A stretch of DNA of 26,707 nucleotides from Coptodactyla brooksi. Taxonomy: Eukaryota; Arthropoda; Insecta; Coleoptera; Scarabaeidae. Positions 17,070-26,128 of the stretch are shown piece by piece. The notes under the pieces were generated by a model. That model made no database searches and had not been told where the DNA came from. It saw nothing but the letters and a program-made list of their open reading frames with translations. The translations under genes and the position numbers were made by a program. Each line of letters opens with the position of its first letter. The first letter of the stretch is position 1. The stretch lies in the NCBI GenBank assembly GCA_033557675.1, contig JAWQRM010000201.1:1-26707 (forward strand). Reading direction: 5' to 3'.

Positions 17070-17247
17070 ACTACTAACTGCTAACTGACATAAGAAGCTA
17101 TATATAGGAGACCAATTAAGTGTTTCCTTACCTTATCCCCACTACCCGTTAACACAATATCTCCCCGTACAGCGTTTCCCGTCCCTGTCATATCAGGTCT
17201 AAGGATACAGAGCCCCTGACTCTACCTTTTACAATTACCAGCCTATA
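17070..17247 (-). repeat. Partial Penelope-type terminal repeat, outer copy
   Basis: CTAACTGACATAAGA, TAGGAGACCAATTA (17105) and a C-rich tract (ACCTTATCCCCACTACCC, CCCCGTACAGCGTTTCCC) recur as a direct repeat at 17427-17569, offset 322 bp. They appear again inverted at 18690-18830. The outer copy lacks the hammerhead core. Tandem partial copies of this kind are typical of Penelope-like elements. Confidence 0.6.
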
Positions 17248-17282
17248 CCCTCAAATTAAAAATAAAATATGTTATAAAACAT

Positions 17283-17985
17283 GAAATTACGGATGCTCGA
17301 CGCACGTTTCGCTAACCAAGTTAGCATCATCAGGAGCGATGAAAGACTAACTACCAGCTAACATAAGACGCTATATATACTAAAAACGCGAAGTTAATTG
17401 ATTATTAATTGGTTTTTTGCAACCAATAGGAGACCAATTAAACGTTTCCTTACCTTATCCCCACTACCCATTTACACAAATTCTCCCCGTACAGCGTTTC
17501 CCGTCCCCGTGTTATCTAGTCTAAGGATACAGAATCCCTGCCCCTACCCTTCACAACCGCCACCCTCACAGCGTTTCCTATAAATCTATTAAACCTAGTC
17601 TATCAAAGTATACAAAGGGCTAATCGCTATTGGCCCTCTGTCTTTATTAATCCTATTCCTACACTTAACAATTAGTAGTAAAATGTAGTTTTACATTTTC
17701 TACACTTATCCTGTGGTTGCTATTGAAGGCATGTTCGGCAACGCCAGATTTTTCGGTACGACCATATTTTAAGTGAGCCATGTGCTCTTTGAACCTTGTT
17801 TTGACTGACCTAGTTTGCCAAACATACTTTTTATCACAATCTGTACAGCTAACTTGGAATATTCCACTTTTTGCCAACATATCTATTTTGTGTTTAGGAT
17901 TACTTAACAATGTTTTTAATGTATTTTTGGACTGAAAAACTAATTTCATGCCTACGTTATTGAAGTGTAAACTAGCCATTTTTTG
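17283..17985 (-). mobile_element. Penelope-like element fragment, left arm, with GIY-YIG remnant
   Basis: Read on the minus strand, the fragment runs from FNNVGMKLVFQSKNTLKT through SGIFQVSCTDCDKKYVWQT and TRFKEHMAHLKYGRTEKSGV into the terminal repeat. It ends with a hammerhead-like core at 17295-17337. The SGIF ... YVW pair corresponds to the G-I-Y ... Y-V-G signature of the GIY-YIG endonuclease carried by Penelope-like elements, here mutated (Phe for Tyr, Trp for Gly). The frame closes at 17665. Reverse transcriptase is absent. The arm mirrors 18015-18960, less about 230 bp between KMASLHF and NNVGM. Confidence 0.75.
17295..17337 (-). ncRNA. Hammerhead-ribozyme-like motif, well preserved
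   Basis: On the minus strand: GCTC, CTGATGA (17327-17333), T, GCTAAC-TTG-GTTAGC (perfect 6-bp stem II), GAAAC (17306-17310), GTGC, GTC, GAGC. GCTC and GAGC pair as stem I, and ACG/CGT can form a very short stem III. One extra T between the core and stem II departs from the minimal consensus. Confidence 0.6.
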
Positions 17986-17999
17986 TTGGAAACAGATTC

Positions 18000-18222
18000 C
18001 TCTCACCGTGTTCAACAAAAAATGGCACGTTTACACTTTCTAGTTCATCGTTTGATCAATTTCCCACTCGATTCAGTAAGATATAAAAAAGAGAAGAATC
18101 ATGTAAGGAATATAGCTACTATTAACGGATATGATACGAATTTAGTTGATAAGTTAATTCATCGCCATAGATATAAGAAAAATTTGTATGATACCACGTT
18201 TTTCCAACAGGAACAAAACTGA
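18000..18222 (+). pseudogene. Penelope-like reverse transcriptase C-terminal remnant, right arm
   Basis: The plus frame reads KMARLHFLVHRLINFPLDS, VRYKKEKNHVRNIATINGY and NLVDKLIHRHRYKKN. This matches the segment after the reverse transcriptase core of Penelope-like proteins (R-L-x-x-x-P-L ... I-x-x-I-A-x-x-N-G-Y ... L-(V/I)-D). The catalytic Y-x-D-D motif is not present, so the copy is 5' truncated. A frameshift near 18205 separates it from the endonuclease part. Confidence 0.6.
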
Positions 18223-18681
18223 AAAATTCATTTCACTGCCTTTCTTTCAGTTCACTAAGAGCTTTCTTAAGATTTTCAATAACGTAGGCATGAAATTAGT
18301 ATTTCAGTCGAAAAATACATTAAAAACATTGTTGGGTAATCCTAAAGACAAAATAGATATGCTGGAAAAAAGTGGAATATACCAAGTTAGCTGTACTGAT
18401 TGTGGTAGAAAATATGTTGGGCAAACTAGGTCAGTCAAACCAGGTTCAAAGAGCACATGGCCCACTTAGAATACGGTCGTACCGAAAAATCTGGCGTTGC
18501 TGAACGTGCCTTCAACAGTAACCACAGGATAAGTGTAGAAAATGTAAAACTGCTTAGAAATGTATCCAACAACAAGTTGTTGAATGCACTTGAAAGCATA
18601 GAAATGGTTAAATGTAGGAATAGGCTTAATAAAGACAGAGGGCGAATACCGATTAGCCCTTTGTATAGTTTGATAGGCTAG
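18205..18681 (+). pseudogene. Penelope-like GIY-YIG endonuclease domain, right arm
   Basis: The frame carries FNNVGMKLVFQSKNTLKT, then MLEKSGIYQVSCTDCGRKYV ahead of GQTRSV. A shift near 18440 leads to HLEYGRTEKSGVAERAFNSN and LLNALESIEMVKCR, and the stop is at 18679. G-I-Y and Y-V-G are intact, the C-T-D-C pair lies between them, and an arginine follows, so the nuclease fold signature is better kept than in the left arm. Frameshifts make the copy non-functional as a whole. Confidence 0.75.
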
Positions 18682-19020
18682 GTTTAATAGATTTAGAGGA
18701 AATGCTGGCGGTTGTGAAGGGTAGGGTCAGGGGCTCTGTATTCTTAGGCTAGATAACACGGGGGCGGGACACGCTGTATGGGAAGAATTTGTGTAAACGG
18801 GTAGGTAGTGGGGATAAGGTAAGGAAACGTTAATAATCAATTAAGCGTAGCCTTTTTAGTATATATAGCGTCTTATGTCAGCTAGTAGTTAGTCTTTCAT
18901 CGCTCCTGATGATGTTAACTTGGTTAGCGAAACGTGCGTCGAGCATCTCTTCAAGTTTTGGCGTAGTGGTGACTTCGTTTTTACTTTATTACAAAGCCAA
19001 AAGTTCCAAACCCTGAATTT
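18682..19020 (+). repeat. Penelope-type terminal repeat, right arm
   Basis: The G-rich tract (GGTAGTGGGGATAAGGTAAG near 18805) and TATATATAGCGTCTTATGTC (18860) are the inverse of 17346-17569. They are followed by the hammerhead-like core at 18902-18944 and the tail GTTTTGGCGTAGTGGTGAC. The tail is shared with the repeats at 5.7 and 6.2 kb. Confidence 0.7.
18902..18944 (+). ncRNA. Hammerhead-ribozyme-like motif
   Basis: GCTC, CTGATGA (18906-18912), TGTTAACTTGGTTAGC, GAAAC (18929-18933), GTGC, GTC (18938-18940), GAGC. Stem I GCTC/GAGC is intact. Stem II differs from the copy at 17.3 kb by one base (GTTAAC for GCTAAC), leaving a G-T-mismatched lower pair. Confidence 0.55.
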
Positions 19021-19610
19021 CTAGACTTAATATTTCTCCCTCGCGGATAAAACTATTTTAATCCACTATATCTATTATTTATATATCATGTTATTTATAA
19101 TTATTTTGTATGTAAGAATGCAATTATATCATGTATTTAAATTATTTAATTTACAAATAAGAGGAAACTTTGTAATCGTTTTATATTGGAACTAAAACTA
19201 AAATTTTATTCATAAGTAAACCTGTATTATTTAATTGCTGCTTTGGAGTTACCGACCCCCATTTTAAAGCAATCGGTAAACACTAATGGATATATTAAAC
19301 TTGGAAATTGAATACCTATAAAAATTGGTATTCAGTTGTATGTATTTAAAAGTTCACCAAATTTTTTCATTTATTTGGTACGTGTAAAAGTAAAATCATT
19401 TTTTGTGCTACTATTATAACACAAAGTAAAAGTTACATAATATAATTTATTTTCAAGTTATAGAGGGTTTTAATGTTTTCAGGTCGGTTAGGCTAGTTTT
19501 ACTGTTGGCAACAACTAATGGTTTGTATTTAACATCAGGTTATTGGGGAGCACTGCAGCAACCAAGGCATCGTTTCGCGGGTTTCTTTTAATACTCATTA
19601 TTCAATTAAA
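19021..19610 (+). promoter_or_regulatory. Su(z)12 upstream region and 5' UTR
   Basis: AT-rich to about 19480, then a more balanced stretch leading to the start codon, probably the 5' UTR. No clear TATA box or initiator can be fixed. No coding sequence is recognisable. The open frame at 19543-19746 is out of frame with the real protein. Confidence 0.35.
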
Positions 19611-19710
19611 ATGCCTCCAAAAAAACGCGACAAAGATTCAGATTCATCGAAAAATCCCAGAATGGATCATATACAGGCCGACCATGAATTATTTTTGCAG
19701 GCATTTGAAA
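19611..19710 (+). CDS. Su(z)12: Su(z)12 exon 1 coding part
   Basis: It encodes MPPKKRDKDSDSSK to FLQAFE plus one base and ends at a GTAAGT donor. The start is the first ATG in the frame that yields the conserved ADHELFLQAFE block, in context TTAAAATGCC. Confidence 0.92.
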
Positions 19711-21249
19711 GTAAGTGCGCGAGTTTATATGTATGTTAAACAGTAACCAACAGCCAAACATTTTTTTAGAACCGACTCAAATTTATCGATACTTACGGAC
19801 AAGGAATATGTGTTCTGTGAGTAAATTCCAAACGTCCTTACTTTCTCTTACTAGTTTACGTTTTCTTTTAACAGCCCATCTTTCTTAACCGCAATTTAAC
19901 ATACATGAAAAGCCGCATGTCTCGCTCTCACAAAACTCGTATTGGCTTCAAAGTGGATTCTCTGTTAGAGAAAGTCACGTCGAAACAAAAAGAATTTCCC
20001 ACGATCATGATGCCTGGTTATATGAACATAACGTTTTTCGGTTTTTTCGATAAACACCTTGATCCGACCGTCAAAGTTGTTCAAGTGGAAACTGTGTTAG
20101 TTAAAATGAGCCATAAAAAACGTAAAGATAGCTCCTCACCCTTTATGGAGGTTTCATTTGGATCAGCCGAAGTCGTAGCTAATCCTAATGAACTCCAGTT
20201 GCCAAATTTAGCACCCACCGTTAGTGTTCCAACAAATTCGTTCAGTAATCCAGGAGGTTCTTTAGCTAAATCTTACGTTTTACTGTTGCGCGTTAAAAAT
20301 TTTAATGGGAATGATGACGACGAACCAAATTCAAAACGTAGAAAATCAAATGGTAACATTATTGTAGACGATTCAAAATATTACGCATCCGAATTAGTTG
20401 TTTATGATAAACATAATAGGTGTTTATTAACCGACGCTGATTATGAATTAGTTCTGCAGGAGGTTTGCAACAATAAAAACTCGCCTAAAAAATATTCTAG
20501 TTGGGAAAACATGTCGGATTTATCAGATTATTGTAATAATTTAGAAGCGTTCATCCGAGAACCTTGTATTAAATTTAAATTAAATTGGTCTCAGGAACCC
20601 GCGAAAACTTTTGTGGAACGTCCGAATCCTTATCCCATTCAAGAAAACAAAGAAAACATTCCCACCATAATCAATAACAACAACAACCAACAAAAACTAC
20701 AAATAATCTATCAATTTGTTTATAATAATAATTCCCGTCAACAAACCGAAGCTTGCGAGGACCTACACTGTCCGTGGTGTAGCATGAATTGCAAAGAGCT
20801 CTACATATTGCTCAAACATTTAAAATTGTGCCATTCACGATTTACCTTTACCTACGTGCCTATTTCCGTCGGAGCGAGGATAGATGTGGCGATAAATGAA
20901 CTTTATGACGGGTCGTATACGGGATCACCGCACGACTTGATCTCGCAACCTACTGTTTGTGCATTTTCGGGGAACGGGCCTGTACGTAGGGCTTCTGTGA
21001 CGCATATTTTGGTGTGCCATCCTAAAAGATCAAAGCCCAGCCTGTCGGAATTCTTGGAGTTGGACGATTGCGAATACGACGGGCAGAGGCCGTTCATAAC
21101 TGGACACAATCGACTATATCATCACACCACAACATGCTTACCGATTTACCCCAAAGAAATGGATATCGATTCCGAAGGAGAGAACGATCCGGAGTGGTTA
21201 AGGACTAAAACGATGATGATGATTGACGAATTCACAGATGTGAATGAAG
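19611..21249 (+). CDS. Su(z)12: Su(z)12, Polycomb repressive complex 2 subunit (5' exons; 3' end beyond window)
   Basis: Three exons (19611-19710, 19770-19816, 19875-21249) join in frame to 507 codons plus one base. SUZ12 is a core subunit of PRC2, which methylates histone H3 Lys27 in the nucleus. The start gives MPPKKRDKDSDSSK, a basic tail, then the family hallmark HIQADHELFLQAFEKPTQIY with YLRTRN and PIFLNRNLTYM. VCHKKRKD-like SHKKRKDSSSPF, KSYVLLLRV and ENMSDLSDY follow. QIIYQFVYNNNSRQQTEA leads into a C2H2 finger (Cys348, Cys351, His364, His369) in LHCPWCSMNC ... LKHLKLCHSRF. GARIDVAINELYDGSY, ITHILVC-like VTHILVCHPKRSKPSLSEF, GHNRLYHHT, DSEGENDPEWL and EFTDVNEG close the visible part. 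The VEFS box is missing and must be in downstream exons. Short introns of 59 and 58 bp have clean GT-AG ends. Confidence 0.95.
19770..19816 (+). CDS. Su(z)12: Su(z)12 exon 2
   Basis: A 47-bp mini-exon after a TTTTTTTAG acceptor. It encodes KPTQIYRYLRTRNMCS and ends at a GTGAGT donor, restoring phase 0. Confidence 0.92.
19875..21249 (+). CDS. Su(z)12: Su(z)12 exon 3
   Basis: A long exon of 458 codons plus one base, starting PIFLNRNLTYMKSR after TTTAACAG and ending DVNEG at a GTGAGA donor. The open frame runs only three more codons into the intron before TAG (21258-21260). It is more GC-rich than its flanks. Confidence 0.95.
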
Positions 21250-22094
21250 GTGAGAAATAGTTACAATTATTCAATTTTAATGACCTGCCTTATCTGTTGT
21301 CTTCTTAATAGCACTTTTTTTGTAAATTATATATTTTTTAATTCTCGTCATATATAGTGCTAGTAAAATCTTCAACGTTTTTGTTTTCTGCAAAGGTATG
21401 TTGTGCGTCTGAATAATAATATTGAAAACTTTATAGTGATTTCTTAATTCCGTTGGTTTTAAACAGGAACTTTCATTTTGATGTTAGATCGCTCAAATCT
21501 ACTATTGATGTCAAATCTTTTTTGATACTGAATTGATTGGATAACATCATATTTTGACAACACTAACGTTTATTGTGATATCGAAAAAAAATTCGAATTT
21601 TATATATATTTCATATATATATGTATATAAAATATATACACAGTAACTAAAAAAACTGGAAACAGTTAAATATCTTGAAATTGCATGGTGGGATCTTCTT
21701 GTAATTTCATACACTAAAAAGGGTAATTTCAATCTAATGTTCAGTCATTTTTTTTGATACTATACCTGCATTTGTTTTTGAAATTCAAAGCCAACGTGAT
21801 TCTTTTTAAATACCACGAGTCAAAAAAAAATATTTTTGAAAATAGCATTTTTTTCTGAAGTCAGTGATCTATCACATTCATATTTTATTTTTATTTAAAC
21901 TAAAAAAAAATAATAAAATAGTAATTGGCTTTGAAAATGTGGGTGGTCGAACTGCCAAGTTCTTATAAGTTTTTTTAAGTTTCTTACCATGTTGGCTATG
22001 AATACACGGAAACAAATAATTACTGTTTAGAAAGTTCGTGTGACAGTTCTTAATAAATCCCGAAAATTTGTGTTTTCACCTGTTTATTTTAACG

Positions 22095-22254
22095 ATGACG
22101 CAGTTTTTACGCGAAAAAGAAAGAATTGAGATTTTAGTGATGAAATTATCAAGAAATGAGTAATTTATTTAATGACACCCACCCTGAATGTCTGCAACCA
22201 ATTTCAAAATTAACTGTTTATAAGATGTTGAGAAAATTCGAAGAAATAAGCTAA
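22095..22254 (+). pseudogene. Tc1/mariner-superfamily transposase N-terminal remnant
   Basis: MTQFLREKERIEIL opens in one frame. After a small shift MSNLFNDTHPECLQPIS and KLTVYKMLRKFEEIS follow and end at TAA near 22252. This is the helix-turn-helix start of the mariner-like family whose proteins open with E-R-(I/L)-E-I-L and L-F-N-x-x-H-P blocks. It abuts, tail to tail, the inverted C-terminal piece at 22297-22620. Confidence 0.55.
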
Positions 22255-22296
22255 GTCATTAGATGATGATTTAGCTTATTTAAATGCATTAACAAT

Positions 22297-22620
22297 ACGT
22301 TGTTACATGTCTTCTGAATTAGAACGTTCACTGTTATACATTATCGATTTTAATTTTATACCTCCAGAGAAAGAAATCATTGGGAGTAAAATCAGGCGAT
22401 TGTGGTGGTCTTTTGATAGGACTATGTGTACCTGGACACGAAGAGGGAGAGGTTAGATTTAGAAAGGAAACCGGATAATGTCTACCTATTGGGCAAGTGT
22501 TCATTCAGGAAGCTTGCTACAGTACCAGCTTTATGCGCAGATGTTCCATCTTTTTTTTTGCAGAACACTCTAGACTCAATTGTGTGATTCTTTTAAAACA
22601 CAGTAACTGTATTACTTTCC
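22297..22620 (-). pseudogene. Tc1/mariner-superfamily transposase C-terminal remnant, inverted
   Basis: On the minus strand KKDGTSAHKAGTVASFLNEH and LPNR lead, after a degraded gap, to HSPIKRPPQSPDFTPNDFFL and W. They correspond to the (Q)DGxxAHxA and R-x-P-x-S-P-D-(L/F)-T-P-x-D-F-F-L-W catalytic blocks. The orientation is opposite to the N-terminal piece just to the left, so the original element was rearranged or two copies met. Confidence 0.6.
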
Positions 22621-23417
22621 TGCCCTATATGATAGTATCTGTCACAAAGTCGATAATAACGTGAAACGAAAATAAATGAAAGCACAAACACAAAAATATG
22701 TGTAACACTGAAATATGAGAAGTTTTCTTTGTTAATAACATATTATTTTATAGTAATTTTGAACGTATCTTGAAAGAACGGTGAGGTTGGTATTTGATTT
22801 CCAGTGTAGAATCAATAATTATTGAGAAACGTTTAGTGTTCTTTATTTCGGTTGAAAATTGCTCTCTTATGCCCATTGCCAAAAGATTTACAATTCTATT
22901 TTTCAAAATCCATTTTTGAAATGGTTGAATGAATTTGTAATCATGTAATCTATTAACTTTTGTTGACAGTTCAGTCGGATATTCGCTCTTTCAAGGGAAA
23001 TTTGTTATTTGGGGAGCTATGGTAAAGAATTCACTAGTTAAGGAAGAGTCATGAGTCTTGATTAAGAATAATGTCGGAATGGAGAACAAAGTTTTTTTAT
23101 GCCAGATTTTCTGTTTCTAAACGGCTTTGTGTGTCTAGGCTTTTGTCCAGTCACTATAGTGGAAAATTGGGCCTTGCTGGTGGAATTAGTAGTGCTATAC
23201 TAATTTTACATGACTATCATTCACCAGTAAGGAATTCACAGGCAATGCTCACAATAACAGGTCACATGGTATAAATAAGCTATTGGATGTATTAGATTCA
23301 TTGGCGAAGGGTATGTAGTGCAGTTTTTTCGCTGATATTAGATTACTAATGTGAGTAATTTTATTCACCATTGACATATTATTGATTTCTTATATGAGTT
23401 GACATTCTTGTTTCGTT

Positions 23418-23450
23418 AAAAACTAAGTTGTTATGAACAACTTAGTTTTT
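23418..23450. repeat. Perfect 15-bp inverted repeat with 3-nt loop
   Basis: AAAAACTAAGTTGTT, loop ATG, AACAACTTAGTTTTT. It is a perfect hairpin with no mismatch in an otherwise unremarkable intron stretch. It lacks a T-run exit or G/C-rich stem and is not a gene by itself. Confidence 0.9.
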
Positions 23451-24435
23451 GTATTCACAATGCGCACAACATCGACATATTATTGTTTAAGAATAGGCTA
23501 TGTACTTGGATGCATTAGTCTAACACATTGCATGATCCCTTTTCATCTCTGAATTTTTAATAGACAAATTATAAGAAATTTCGTATGAAATTTGAGCAGG
23601 TAAAGCAGTAGGTAAATCTTGTCATCACATGTCAGTAGCCACACTACTGCTGAATGCAGTTTTTTTTGTTTCATTTCATTCCGTGCATTATTCAATACAA
23701 GGAAAAGGTCCGCAATCAACAAACGTAATAAATTTTTCTTCATTCAAAAACTTGGCGAACAATTCACACCCAAAAATGACGTTAAACAGGGAAATGGAAA
23801 GAAAAGCCTAAAAAATGTTGATATTTTTTGAGACACATTACCAATGAATTAAACATCATAACTTTTCAATAATGTGCATAAAAAATGCGTACTTATATTC
23901 TTTACTAGTACATCTCGGCGAATTCTTCATGCGACCTCTATACATGTTGGCCAGGAACAAAACATGTCCAAAATGGAGGATGACATATCAGAATGGTTAA
24001 ATCTTGGGAGACAATTGGATATTTTTTACTCTATGATTCCCATACACTACCTTGAATTTAAAGATTTCCTTTTTTCTTCCAACTGTCTCAGAACTACCGC
24101 TCCAATTTTTCTACAACCTGCTCCCTAACAATGCTTATCATGCCACCAGAAGCAGTGTTAATTTTCAAATTATCATCGACTGTGTCATTACTCTATATAC
24201 CACAGTAACGAAGAATCTAACGCATGGGAATATCTAATCCAGACTTGTACGCATTATACGCATTCTTTAAACATCATGGCCAAAATAAAATAAGATTCCT
24301 ATGTAAAGCTATATAGTGTAACTGTGGTTACCCTATGTCTTGAATATGTCAAGATGCTTAATTAAGTTGAGAGTTTTGCAAAACATATACTGTTTGCGTT
24401 TTTTCTAATCTCAGTCCAGGTGGTTCTTTGTAACT

Positions 24436-25016
24436 TCAAAAGTTTTCCAATTTCCTGCTGTCATCTTTTACACCAGGTTTTCTGCACTTTTTCTTTCTAT
24501 CCCATCTTAGTTTCTTCCCACATTTCAGAAGAGACCAGTAGCGAACAAAGGATGAATTGTGTTTTCCATCTAATGGAAAAGTACTCTCATCGGTATATAA
24601 TATTTGCAATAAAGTTTTCATCTTGATTAGCCTTTTCCGATACGAGCTTACAAAATTCCATTCTTCGAATCTTATCCTCAGGAAATATCCCTTTTGTAGC
24701 CGTGCTTCCGTAAAATTTTTGACACAGTTGTTTTGCACACACCCAATTCTTCGGCAACTTGTCTGCTTGATTTTGTAGCACAGGCTTCCATGATATCACA
24801 AATCATTTCATCCCTCCTTTCGTGTTGTTCGATTTTTTCCACTGAAACCTCTCTTAAGTGGCATTTCGAGCACTCCTTTAAACAATGATACTTTTCGAAC
24901 ATTGAAACAATATTTAAAATTGTCTGCCTACATGGAGTGGGTCTTCCTGCAAAAGCATGCGTAAATAACTTTACGTATTCTTTTGCAGAATTACCTTGAT
25001 AACACCATTTAATCAC
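24436..25016 (-). pseudogene. Tc1/mariner-superfamily transposase remnant (helix-turn-helix plus DDE start)
   Basis: The minus-strand start at 25016 gives MIKWCYQGNSAKEYVKLF, then GRPTPCRQTILNIVSMFEKY and SRQVAEELGVCKTTVSKILR with KHGYK. This is the two-helix-turn-helix layout of insect transposases with a DUF4817-type N-terminus. A frameshift near 24690 continues FPEDKIRRMEFCKLV and NQDENFIANI. A second near 24600 gives DESTFPLDGKHNSSFVRYWS, containing the first catalytic Asp (D-E-S-x-F). Later catalytic residues are absent. Plus-strand frames at 24420-24778 are shadows. Confidence 0.65.
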
Positions 25017-25232
25017 TTTTCACCAGAGGTAATTTTAAATTTGAAATTTACGCTCACTATTATTCTACGAAAAGCAACGTCTTCTACGGTGGTCAATAGC
25101 AAATAAGACGTTTCTCACCGGACTGGGTTCCATGATGTACGTGTACCCCCTCTCTCATACACTGTTGTCACCTCAAATAGATGACCCATGTCTAGAATTC
25201 ACACGGACATGAGGTGTAATGTATTTATTTCG

Positions 25233-25272
25233 GCTTTACCGGTTTCGGCCCTCAAACACCTCCATCAGAAGC
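25233..25272 (-). ncRNA. Hammerhead-like motif, degenerate
   Basis: On the minus strand: GCTT, CTGATGG (25262-25268), AGGTGTTTGAGGGCC, GAAAC (25242-25246), CGGTA, AAGC. GCTT and AAGC pair as stem I, and GTA is a permitted cleavage triplet. The core reads CTGATGG instead of CTGATGA and stem II is weak. The surrounding TTTACCGGTTTCGGCC block is shared with 721-740. Confidence 0.4.
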
Positions 25273-25950
25273 ATTATCAACATTGGCTACTTTATTATTG
25301 TACCCATAGCAGAGAAAAACAAATCCTTACTAATAAGTATAATCAGAGAAATCCGTAGATATATTGACATATATTGTTAAAAATTGTATAAAAGGATGCC
25401 ATTAGAGCTGATGTGCTTTCCACACAGTCTGTCAGAAAGGGCATAAATAAATAATACTATAAAATGAAAAGATGCAAAAACTCCTTGTGAACGCTAATGT
25501 AAAATGTGAAAAATCCATAAGATCAAAATCCACAATGTATCTTCTAAATGTGTAGATATTAGCGAAGACTGTCCTCTAACTCCCTAAATGCATTGTTTGT
25601 AAAAGTTCTAGAGAATTTCAATCAGACTTTGTGAACGAAGCGCAACTAAAAAACCAATGGATAGATGAATAATAGAAACTGACGTACAGTCACTAGTGAG
25701 CTTGCCATCGTTTCGTGATACCCAGAGGAGTATTATTTATGTCAATACTTTCATGGCATATATATAATCTGACAATCAGTGAGTGGATTTAATATGAATA
25801 ATAATAGAATGATATTTTCAGATTCCATACTGGTAATTTAAAATGTTTCCCTTGCCTCATTTAGTTAAAAATGAATAAGGTTTCCATTTAAATTACGATT
25901 TCCGTCAGATATAAATGGCTCATTCATTTTGGGCCACCTGTATCCTAGTG

Positions 25951-26050
25951 CAGTATTCTCAATCTTTTTATTCTCGTGGCACATTTTCCAAAGAAGAAAA
26001 ATATCGTGGGACACCTGCGTAGTCGTAGAAGAAGAAATTTCGAAATTAGA
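25951..26050 (+). mobile_element. hAT-type transposon end
   Basis: CAGTATTCTCAATC, a T-run, then CTCGTGGCACATTTT and, further in, ATCGTGGGACACCTG. This matches the ends of Charlie-like hAT elements (CAG-x-x-x-TTCTCAA-x-CTTTTT ... CG-x-GGCACA). The element would extend right; no partner end or transposase is seen before the window closes. The 8 bp before it (TCCTAGTG) are a candidate target duplication that cannot be checked here. Confidence 0.55.
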
Positions 26051-26128
26051 TAAATAGAACAAAAAATAATACTAAATTATGTCTTTATTTTTACTTATAT
26101 CTGTTATGCGAACAATTTTTACAATCAT

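Noticed and set aside
20903..21109. Minus-strand frame inside Su(z)12 exon 3
   Set aside because: A shadow of the conserved Su(z)12 frame with no motif.
22970..23280. Possible Tc1-like piece (GKFVIWGAMVKNSLVKE near 22998) and the 67-codon frame at 23071
   Set aside because: Only one short block resembles a transposase, and no second motif follows in order.
23543..24237. Several overlapping small frames on both strands
   Set aside because: Low-complexity AT-rich codons, no recognisable domain, and mutual overlap on opposite strands.
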